Shown here piece by piece: positions 12,299 to 18,346 of a DNA stretch of 18,346 nucleotides. How positions within the stretch are numbered: the stretch's first letter is position 1; every line of letters begins with the position of its first letter. The position numbers and the translations under genes were made by a program. Below the pieces are notes generated by a model, which was given only the letters and a program-made list of their open reading frames with translations, was not told the DNA's origin and searched no databases. The stretch comes from Thermodesulfovibrio sp. (GTDB lineage Bacteria; Nitrospirota; Thermodesulfovibrionia; Thermodesulfovibrionales; JdFR-85): contig JALUSH010000006.1 in NCBI GenBank assembly GCA_027016675.1, positions 1 to 18,346 on the forward strand, given 5' to 3'.

Positions 12299-15091
12299 AT
12301 GAAACTAAACGGTCTTGAAAAAAAAATACAAAAGGCATCCCTTTCCACTCCTGACCCGCAGCGGGCACAGAGAAACCTGGAAAGATTTTTCACCTCAGCA
12401 GAAAATGCAGAGGAGTTCATACCCTTCCTTGAGGAGATGGCGATACTGTTTTCATACAGCCAGTTTCTTTCCAATTATGTGATCAAGAATTCCAGACCAC
12501 TAATGGAGGCCTTCAGCAGCATTGATAAATCACTGACTAAAGAACGAATCAAAAAGGAGGCAGAGGCTATCTCCCAGAACGTTCACTTTTCTGATGAAGA
12601 TAGCCTGATGAATGCCCTCCGTAAATTCAAAAAGGATGTGCTGCTGAAAATAACCCTTCGCGACATCCTGAAAAAGGTTGATTTTTTTGAATCCATGGAA
12701 GAGTTAAGCAATCTTGCCGAGGTTGTTCTCCAGTTGTCCCTCCAATATGCCTTCCAGGTTTGCCAACAACGTTTTGGAGACCCTTCTCCATCAAACAATA
12801 TTGCAATTGTTGCCCTGGGGAAGTTAGGTGGATATGAACTCAACTATAGCTCTGATATAGACATTCTGGGTATATACGATGCTGACCCCACAGCTCTCAC
12901 ATCAGGCATCCTGAATCCTTCAGGGATCAGATATAATCGTATAAGCAATCAGGAGTTTTATTCCAGGGTTCTTGAAACCCTGAGTCGATTGCTCACCTCT
13001 CAGACAGAGGAGGGAATCTGCTACAGGTTGGATTTCAGGCTCAGACCCCAGGGTCAACGAGGTGCACTCGCATATTCATTAAATGCCTGTATGGACTATT
13101 ATCAGACCTGGGGCAGAACCTGGGAAAGGATGGTTCTGATAAGGGCCCGGCCAGTAGCTGGTTCTGACTCTACTTCCGAGAGATTCAGGGAAATAATAGA
13201 TCCCTTTGTCTGGAAGAGCCTTGAGTATTCAGAGATAGAAGAGATACGGAATATGAAAAAAAGGATCGACTCCAGCTTTTCAAAGGATGATATCAAAAGA
13301 GGATATGGAGGGATCAGGGAGATAGAGTTTTTTATACATACCCTGCAGTTGATATATGGTGCAGAGTACAAGCAACTTAGAACCCATCGTCTTTTTAATG
13401 CCCTTCAGAGCCTGCGCTGGCTTAAAATTATACCATCAGATGATCTTTCACTGCTATGGGACAATTATCTTCATCTGCGACGGATTGAGCATTATCTCCA
13501 GATGAAAGAGGACCTGCAGACCCATTCCCTTCCAAGGGATCCGGAGGAACTAAGGGCACTGGCTAAAAAATTAGGATTTAAGGATTCTAACAGTTTCTTA
13601 AGTGACCTGAAGATTCGTCGCCAGCAGGTCAGAACCATGTATCATTCCCTCCTGGGCACAGAAGAGGACATCAGGGGAGAGATACTCTCCATAATAGAAG
13701 GGTCTCTTTCAGAGGAGGAGCTTAAGGAATATCTTGTCTTCAGAGGACTTAAATCATCTGAGGCAGGTGTGAGAGCACTGAGAAGACTACATGAGAAGAT
13801 GAGTCTTTTCAGGACCCCTTATGAAAGGGCAAAGTTACGGGAACTCATACCCCTGTTTCTTGACGAAGCCTTCAGGAGCCATGACCCGGACAGGGCGCTT
13901 CAGGGCATTGAGGAGTTCTTTACTACCTTTGGGAATAACAGGCTTTATATTCACTGGTTCCTGGATCAAAAACAATTCATCTCCGGAGTGGTAAAGATAT
14001 TTTCCACCTGTAAATATCTGACACGCCTTTTCTTAAGTGACTCCCTTTATATGGACCTCCTGTTAGAAGAGGCTGTTATAAGAAAATCCCTGAAACATCT
14101 TAAGGCACAGATTCATCGCTTCACATCAAGCATAGATGGCTTTCATGAACACCTTGTGGATTTCAAGAAATTCGAAGAATTCAGAGTTGGCCTCTTCTAT
14201 ATGATGAATATCCTCCGTATAGATGATTTGTTACGCAACCTCTCCCATATTGCTGAAGCCGTTATTGATGAGATTGCCACCAGACATGACCCTCTTTTCA
14301 ATACCCTCATCGTAGGCATGGGTAAGCTTGGGGGCAGGGAGATGACCTATGGTTCTGACCTTGACCTTATATTTGTTTCCAATACTGATAGGGGCATTAC
14401 CCATGCTGAAAGGATCATCAAAGACCTTACCACATACACTGATAGGGGAACACTTTATGAAGTTGATATGCGATTACGACCTGATGGCTCCAAGGGAACC
14501 CTTATTAAAACTTTAAAGGGTTACAGAAACTATTATCTCCATCATGCACAACCATGGGAGATACAGGCCCTCTTAAAATCCCGACCCTTAAGGGGTACTA
14601 TCCCTCTCCGCAAGGCATTTTCAGAGATGGTTAACACAGTAATAAGGCAGCGTGCAGATGAAATAAACCAGACCTCCATAGCCGAGATGAGAAGACGTAT
14701 TATTCAGGCAGTATCTCACGAAGGTAAAGAAGAGCTTGACATAAAGTTTGGCCCTGGTAGCCTGGAAGAGATAGAGTTCTACACCCAGTATCTACAGGCA
14801 AAGGCATTAAAAAAGCAAAATCTACCTGTTATACAGAATACCCTCTATGCAATAAAACGTCTTCGGAATGCGGGAATTATCAGCAAGCATGAGACTGAAG
14901 TGCTTTTGAATGCCTATACATTGCTCCGAAAGGTGGAAACGCTTCTTCGACTTAATGATGAGAAGAATCTTCAAAAAGATACCTCTGTAGCCGGGTTGAT
15001 TGCCAGGGCACTGGGCTTCGAGACTGCTGATGCACTTTTTGATGAGGTTGTTAAAAATCGGGAAAAAGTCTTGACCATTACTGATACATAA
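12299..15091 (+). CDS. glnE: Bifunctional glutamine synthetase adenylyltransferase / adenylyl-removing enzyme
   Basis: A 930-residue protein, about the length of E. coli GlnE (about 945), with two nucleotidyltransferase domains. The N-terminal, adenylyl-removing half has VALGKLGGYELNYSSDID (171-188, metal ligands D186 and D188). The C-terminal, adenylylating half has GMGKLGGREMTYGSDLDLIFV (about 673-693, D687 and D689). Helical GlnE-type domains follow each, with RLDFRLRPQGQRG and VDMRLRPDGSKG loops. In the known pathway it adenylylates a tyrosine of glutamine synthetase when nitrogen is ample and removes AMP when it is scarce, under PII control. It lies directly before glnA, 109 bases apart. 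The ATG is the first possible start because an in-frame TAA lies 12 bases upstream; no ribosome-binding site is visible. Confidence 0.95.
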   Translation: MKLNGLEKKIQKASLSTPDPQRAQRNLERFFTSAENAEEFIPFLEEMAILFSYSQFLSNYVIKNSRPLMEAFSSIDKSLTKERIKKEAEAISQNVHFSDEDSLMNALRKFKKDVLLKITLRDILKKVDFFESMEELSNLAEVVLQLSLQYAFQVCQQRFGDPSPSNNIAIVALGKLGGYELNYSSDIDILGIYDADPTALTSGILNPSGIRYNRISNQEFYSRVLETLSRLLTSQTEEGICYRLDFRLRPQGQRGALAYSLNACMDYYQTWGRTWERMVLIRARPVAGSDSTSERFREIIDPFVWKSLEYSEIEEIRNMKKRIDSSFSKDDIKRGYGGIREIEFFIHTLQLIYGAEYKQLRTHRLFNALQSLRWLKIIPSDDLSLLWDNYLHLRRIEHYLQMKEDLQTHSLPRDPEELRALAKKLGFKDSNSFLSDLKIRRQQVRTMYHSLLGTEEDIRGEILSIIEGSLSEEELKEYLVFRGLKSSEAGVRALRRLHEKMSLFRTPYERAKLRELIPLFLDEAFRSHDPDRALQGIEEFFTTFGNNRLYIHWFLDQKQFISGVVKIFSTCKYLTRLFLSDSLYMDLLLEEAVIRKSLKHLKAQIHRFTSSIDGFHEHLVDFKKFEEFRVGLFYMMNILRIDDLLRNLSHIAEAVIDEIATRHDPLFNTLIVGMGKLGGREMTYGSDLDLIFVSNTDRGITHAERIIKDLTTYTDRGTLYEVDMRLRPDGSKGTLIKTLKGYRNYYLHHAQPWEIQALLKSRPLRGTIPLRKAFSEMVNTVIRQRADEINQTSIAEMRRRIIQAVSHEGKEELDIKFGPGSLEEIEFYTQYLQAKALKKQNLPVIQNTLYAIKRLRNAGIISKHETEVLLNAYTLLRKVETLLRLNDEKNLQKDTSVAGLIARALGFETADALFDEVVKNREKVLTITDT

Positions 15092-15160
15092 CAACCAGGG
15101 CAGAGTTATGAGTAACAAAAAGGGTTTTCAACTTCTCCCATTTTTTATATAGCATTTGGG

Positions 15161-15177
15161 TATAATTGTCTTATAAT
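15161..15177 (+). promoter_or_regulatory. Candidate glnA promoter -10 boxes
   Basis: Two perfect TATAAT hexamers, at 15161-15166 and 15172-15177, lie upstream of the glnA ATG and would give leaders of roughly 17-28 bases. Neither has a clear -35 at 16-18 bases. No sigma-54 -24/-12 pair (GG-N10-GC) was found, although glnA is often sigma-54 controlled in Proteobacteria. Confidence 0.35.
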
Positions 15178-15200
15178 CATTGCAACCAAAGGAGGAATCC

Positions 15201-16529
15201 ATGGAAAAACCAAGAGACAAAAAGGATGTCCTGGAGCTTGTAAAAGAGCACAATGTTAAATTTGTAAGATTATGGTTTTCAGATATACACGGCACACTTA
15301 AAAGCTTTGCCCTGCCAGTAGAGGAACTGGACTATGCCTTTGAAGAGGGTATGGGATTTGATGGCTCATCCATAAGGGGGTTTGCCCGAATTGATGAAAG
15401 TGACATGATAGCGCGCCCTGATCCCACAACCTTTACACTGCTGCCATGGCGTCCAAGAGAAAAGTCAGTGGGCAGGATGTTTGCTGATATATACGAACCT
15501 GATGGAACACCCTACAAGGGAGACCCCAGGTATGTATTAAAACGAAATATAGAAAAGGCGCAGGCCCAGGGCTATACATTCTACTTGGGCCCGGAACTGG
15601 AGTATTTCTATTTCCGCGATGACAAACATACAGAAACCCTTGATGAAGGTGGATATTTCGACCACTCCCCTGATGCAGCTGAAGACCTCCGTAGAGATAC
15701 CATTCTTGCCCTTGAAGAGATGGGGATTCGGGTGGAATACTCTCATCATGAAGTTGCTCACTCACAACACGAAATCGATTTAAGATACGCAGATGCACTT
15801 ACAATGGCAGACACAGTGATGACCTATCGAGCAACAGTAAAGGAGATAGCCCGAAAGCACGGGGTATATGCCACCTTTATGCCCAAACCCATCTTCGGAC
15901 AAAACGGCAGTGGCATGCATACCCACCAGTCTCTCTTTAAAGGTGATGAAAATGCCTTCTTTGACCCCAATGACCGTTTTTATCTTTCAGATGTGGCAAA
16001 AAAATATATAGCAGGCATTTTAACTCATATTAAAGAAATAACCCTTGTCTTAAATCAATGGGTAAACTCTTACAAAAGGCTTGTCCCTGGATATGAAGCA
16101 CCTGTATACATCTGCTGGGCACGAAGAAACAGATCATCATTAGTGCGGGTACCTCTTTATAAGCCTGGAAAGGAAAAGGCTACACGGATTGAGTTGAGAT
16201 CTCCTGACCCTGCCTGTAACCCCTATCTTGCCTTTGCATGCATGCTCAATGCAGGGCTTAAAGGAATAGAAGAAGGCTATGAACTGCCCGACCCCCTGGA
16301 GATGGATGTCTATCATCTGCCAGAGGAGGAAAGAAAGAAAAAGGGTATTGACCAGCTTCCTGGCAGTCTGATTGAGGCCATAGAATATGCTGAAGAAAGT
16401 GAGTTATTAAAAGAGACACTTGGTGAGCATGTATTTCATGAGCTGATCATAAGCAAAAAGATCGAGTGGGACGAATACAGGGTTCAGGTGTTTCCCTATG
16501 AGATAGAAAGGTATCTTCCAGTGCTATAA
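15201..16529 (+). CDS. glnA: Glutamine synthetase type I, short (GSI-alpha-like) form
   Basis: A 442-residue glutamine synthetase that makes glutamine from glutamate, ammonia and ATP. Signatures are GFDGSSIRGFARIDESDM (52-69), the metal-binding GPELEYFYF (130-138), NGSGMHTHQSL (235-245), the flap LVPGYEAPVYICW (294-306, with Glu299) and RIELRSPDPACNPYLAFA (329-346). Length and the C-terminus GEHVFHELIISKKIEWDEYRVQVFPYEIERYL match the GSI-alpha form of Bacillus and Thermotoga, not the roughly 470-residue GSI-beta form. Yet residues 369-376 (DVYHLPEE) resemble the adenylylation site NLYDLPPE of GSI-beta, with Tyr371 as candidate target, and glnE is the gene upstream. ATG 15201 has AAAGGAGG five bases before it; an in-frame TTG at 15180 is less likely. 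Confidence 0.95.
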   Translation: MEKPRDKKDVLELVKEHNVKFVRLWFSDIHGTLKSFALPVEELDYAFEEGMGFDGSSIRGFARIDESDMIARPDPTTFTLLPWRPREKSVGRMFADIYEPDGTPYKGDPRYVLKRNIEKAQAQGYTFYLGPELEYFYFRDDKHTETLDEGGYFDHSPDAAEDLRRDTILALEEMGIRVEYSHHEVAHSQHEIDLRYADALTMADTVMTYRATVKEIARKHGVYATFMPKPIFGQNGSGMHTHQSLFKGDENAFFDPNDRFYLSDVAKKYIAGILTHIKEITLVLNQWVNSYKRLVPGYEAPVYICWARRNRSSLVRVPLYKPGKEKATRIELRSPDPACNPYLAFACMLNAGLKGIEEGYELPDPLEMDVYHLPEEERKKKGIDQLPGSLIEAIEYAEESELLKETLGEHVFHELIISKKIEWDEYRVQVFPYEIERYLPVL

Positions 16530-16566
16530 CTATTGTGTTTAGATCTGTAAGGGACTTTAACGAAAC

Positions 16567-17502
16567 TTGAGTGATAAGATAAAAATAGGGATAAGTGCCT
16601 GTTTACTTGGAGAAAAGGTTCGTTATGACGGCAAACACAGCCTTGACCACTACCTGAAATATACATTAGGGAGGTATTTTCAGTGGATACCGGTCTGTCC
16701 TGAGGTAGAGTGCGGACTACCTGTTCCCAGGGAACCCATGCATCTCATTGGAAGTCCTGAAAGCCCCAGATTGATAACAAAATATACAGGAGTGGATTAC
16801 ACAGATTTAATGAATCGCTGGATTAAAAAGAAGCTACGGGAACTGCAAAAGGAAGACCTCTGTGGATTTGTCTTTAAGAGCCGCTCTCCCAGTTCTGGAT
16901 TAATGAAGGTTAAGATCAAAGAGCCTGATGGTCGGGTCAGAATGGGGCAGGGTCTCTTTGCAAGTGCCTTTGCCAGAAGATTTCCTGAGATCCCGGTAGA
17001 GGATGATCAGCGATTGCATAATCCTGCTCTCAGAAAAAGCTTTTTTCTGAGGGTATTGGTTTATAAAAGATGGAAGGATATGGTTAAAAAGAGCAACAAA
17101 AAAACCGCTCTTGTCAAATTTCACGAGAGGCATAAACTTCTTCTCATGGCACACAGCCCGCAGCGACTGAGAGAGATGGAAACCCTTCTAAGCAGCACAG
17201 ATTTATCTCATAAGAAGCTTATTAATAAATACTTCCTCCTCTTAATGGAAACACTAAAATTAAGAAGCACCATGAAAAAGAACTATGCTGTACTTCAATA
17301 TATCTTGAGGCATCTCAGGCAGGCACTTTCTGTAGATGAAGCAGCTGAATTGCAGGAGAGCCTTGAGGATTATAAAAGAGGCAGGGTTCCCCTCATAGTA
17401 CCTGTCACATTGATTAACCACTTTGCCAGGAAGTATAATATCTCCTATACAGAAGATCACTACTATTTAAGAGCCTTTCCAGAACACTTCATCCTGGATT
17501 AA
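16567..17502 (+). CDS. DUF523 (TudS-like)-DUF1722 fusion protein
   Basis: A 311-residue protein. Residues 1 to about 155 are a DUF523 domain: ISACLLGEKVRYDGKHS (9-25), PVCPEVECGLPVPREPMHL (42-60) and FVFKSRSPSSGLMKVK (101-116). The DUF523 family includes TudS, an iron-sulfur thiouracil desulfidase. Candidate cluster ligands here are Cys12 and Cys44, with Cys49 or Cys99 as a third; the position often written SPSCG is SPSSG (Ser110). Residues about 165-310 are a DUF1722 (YbgA-like) helical domain with VKFHERHKLLLMAHSP, QYILRHLRQAL and the C-terminal YLRAFPEHFIL. It begins with TTG at 16567, since no ATG or GTG is available in frame nearby, and an AAGGGA lies about 13 bases before it. It is 37 bases after glnA and likely co-transcribed. 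Substrate is unknown; tRNA or nucleobase sulfur chemistry is a guess from the family. Confidence 0.85.
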   Translation: MSDKIKIGISACLLGEKVRYDGKHSLDHYLKYTLGRYFQWIPVCPEVECGLPVPREPMHLIGSPESPRLITKYTGVDYTDLMNRWIKKKLRELQKEDLCGFVFKSRSPSSGLMKVKIKEPDGRVRMGQGLFASAFARRFPEIPVEDDQRLHNPALRKSFFLRVLVYKRWKDMVKKSNKKTALVKFHERHKLLLMAHSPQRLREMETLLSSTDLSHKKLINKYFLLLMETLKLRSTMKKNYAVLQYILRHLRQALSVDEAAELQESLEDYKRGRVPLIVPVTLINHFARKYNISYTEDHYYLRAFPEHFILD

Positions 17503-17541
17503 CGCTTTTATCATAAATTAATGAAAAAGGAGGGTATTGCA

Positions 17542-18120
17542 ATGAAGACATTAACAAGATACTTTCTCAAAGGACTGCTCATCACCATACCTGTGGTAGC
17601 TACTATCTATGTAGTATATATTGTTTTTATCAAGATAGACAGTCTTTTTGGATTTGGCTTCCCAGGGCTCGGTATAATAATGACCTTTACAATTATTACC
17701 CTGATAGGTGTGCTCGCCTCTAACTTTCTCACGCGCTGGTTTGTTAATCTGATTGATACCATATTCACCCGTCTTCCTCTGGTTAAAATGATATACACAT
17801 CTCTTAAAGACCTTATCAATGCCTTTGTAGGAGAGAAGAAGGGGTTCAACAGGCCAGTAATGGTGAGGCTTTTAAAAGACAGCGATATCTATATGCTGGG
17901 CTTCATTACCCAGAGTGATTTAAAAAACCTTGGTATCACAGACAAGGTTGCCGTGTATCTCCCGCAGTCGTACAATTTTGCAGGCAATCTCCTTATTGTC
18001 CCTCAGGAAGACATAACGCCACTAAACGCAGACAGCAGCGATGTGATGAAGTTTATTATTTCCGGAGGTATTACCACCACTAAAACCCGACCATCTGAGG
18101 CCATAAGTGAATCAGAATAA
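17542..18120 (+). CDS. DUF502 family membrane protein
   Basis: A 192-residue inner-membrane protein. Two membrane segments are at about residues 8-30 (FLKGLLITIPVVATIYVVYIVFI) and 43-62 (LGIIMTFTIITLIGVLASNF). They are followed by the DUF502 core TRLPLVKMIYTSLKDLINAF (76-95) and a soluble domain with FNRPVMVRLLKDSDIYMLGFIT, VAVYLPQSYNFAGNLLIVPQED and a C-terminal ISGGITT. The family is widespread and its function is not settled. The start at 17542 is supported by GGAGGG seven bases upstream; an upstream ATG at 17521 in the same frame would place that site inside the gene. It follows the DUF523 gene by 39 bases, and its stop is only three bases from the 3' end of the convergent tRNA-Glu. Confidence 0.88.
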   Translation: MKTLTRYFLKGLLITIPVVATIYVVYIVFIKIDSLFGFGFPGLGIIMTFTIITLIGVLASNFLTRWFVNLIDTIFTRLPLVKMIYTSLKDLINAFVGEKKGFNRPVMVRLLKDSDIYMLGFITQSDLKNLGITDKVAVYLPQSYNFAGNLLIVPQEDITPLNADSSDVMKFIISGGITTTKTRPSEAISESE

Positions 18121-18123
18121 TTT

Positions 18124-18201
18124 TGGCGTCCCCAACGGGATTCGAACCCGTGTTACCGCCTTGAAAGGGCGGTGTCCTAGGCCTGGCTAGACGATGGGGA
18201 C
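18124..18201 (-). tRNA. tRNA-Glu (anticodon UUC)
   Basis: Read on the minus strand it folds into a full cloverleaf: acceptor GTCCCCA/TGGGGAC, anticodon stem CCGCC/GGCGG with loop CTTTCAA (anticodon TTC at 18163-18165), T-arm ACGGG-TTCGAAT-CCCGT, discriminator G and an encoded CCA (18124-18126). The sequence is typical of bacterial tRNA-Glu. It follows tRNA-Lys by two bases and is probably processed from the same transcript. Confidence 0.96.
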
Positions 18202-18203
18202 GC

Positions 18204-18279
18204 TGGTGAGCCGCCGGGGATTCGAACCCCGCACACCCGCCTTAAAAGGGCGGTGCTCTGCCGACTGAGCTAGCGGCCC
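18204..18279 (-). tRNA. tRNA-Lys (anticodon UUU)
   Basis: Minus-strand cloverleaf with acceptor GGGCCGC/GCGGCTC (one G-U pair), D-stem GCTC/GAGC, anticodon stem CCGCC/GGCGG with loop CTTTTAA (anticodon TTT at 18244-18246), T-arm CGGGG-TTCGAAT-CCCCG, discriminator A and encoded CCA. It is the first tRNA of a two-gene unit. Its 17-base anticodon arm differs from that of the neighbouring tRNA-Glu only at anticodon position 36. Confidence 0.96.
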
Positions 18280-18297
18280 GATAAAATACAGATTAAT

Positions 18298-18327
18298 AGA
18301 TTACTATGATTTTTGTGTTCATGTCAA
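18298..18327 (-). promoter_or_regulatory. Predicted promoter of the tRNA-Lys/tRNA-Glu unit
   Basis: A perfect TTGACA -35 (18322-18327, minus strand) is followed after 18 bases by TAATCT (18298-18303) as a weak -10. This predicts a start near 18291, about a dozen bases before mature tRNA-Lys. Confidence 0.5.
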
Positions 18328-18346
18328 TTCGTGCAGGCTTCAAAAT

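Noticed and set aside
15117..15146. Possible terminator between glnE and glnA
   Set aside because: The stem has only three G-C pairs, then an A-A mismatch before the A/T tract, with a 12-base loop. It is too weak to call.
15092..15200. Sigma-54 promoter or riboswitch upstream of glnA
   Set aside because: No GG-N10-GC spacing was found and the leader is too short and unstructured for a known glutamine riboswitch.
15433..15798. A 121-codon minus-strand frame within glnA
   Set aside because: Antisense shadow of the glutamine synthetase catalytic region.

Overview
The window is a compact, AT-leaning bacterial chromosome segment with 14 protein genes, one of them cut by the left edge, and two tRNA genes. 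Strong GGAGG ribosome-binding sites, overlapping genes and a LysS-LolC/E-LolD-type gene order point to a diderm (outer-membrane) bacterium. A diphosphate-type phosphofructokinase signature and a Bacillus/Thermotoga-type short glutamine synthetase next to GlnE fit an anaerobe-leaning lineage such as Nitrospirota or Desulfobacterota. That placement is inference; no rRNA or phylogenetic marker alignment was available.

Positions 1-3158 (minus strand) hold part of a type II fatty-acid/polyketide-like operon. In order of transcription it has a chain-length-factor-like ketosynthase that has lost its catalytic residues, an intact FabF-like ketosynthase, an acyl carrier protein, and a CrtI-like FAD oxidoreductase that runs off the left edge. 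Just upstream on the same strand (3417-4829) is a fusion of a PilZ domain, a zinc ribbon and a SAM methyltransferase; the methyltransferase resembles the family that makes 3-hydroxy-fatty-acid methyl esters. Degenerate copies of a two-hairpin intergenic repeat lie in the three spacers between 1794 and 5106.

Positions 5107-10063 (minus strand) look like one long operon: proA, lysS, a LolC/E-type permease, a small membrane-anchored coiled-coil protein and lolD. Proline synthesis, lysyl-tRNA charging and lipoprotein export to the outer membrane are thus transcribed together.

From 10214 rightward the genes are mixed. A plus-strand ASCH-like plus winged-helix protein converges with a minus-strand phosphofructokinase. 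The phosphofructokinase is divergent from glnE, and their shared promoter region carries an operator-like inverted repeat. glnE is followed by glnA, a DUF523 (TudS-like)-DUF1722 fusion and a DUF502 membrane protein, all on the plus strand. The right end holds tRNA-Lys(UUU) and tRNA-Glu(UUC) on the minus strand, two bases apart, with a TTGACA promoter. I saw no CRISPR array, insertion sequence, phage gene or rRNA, and no gap between genes exceeds about 280 bases.
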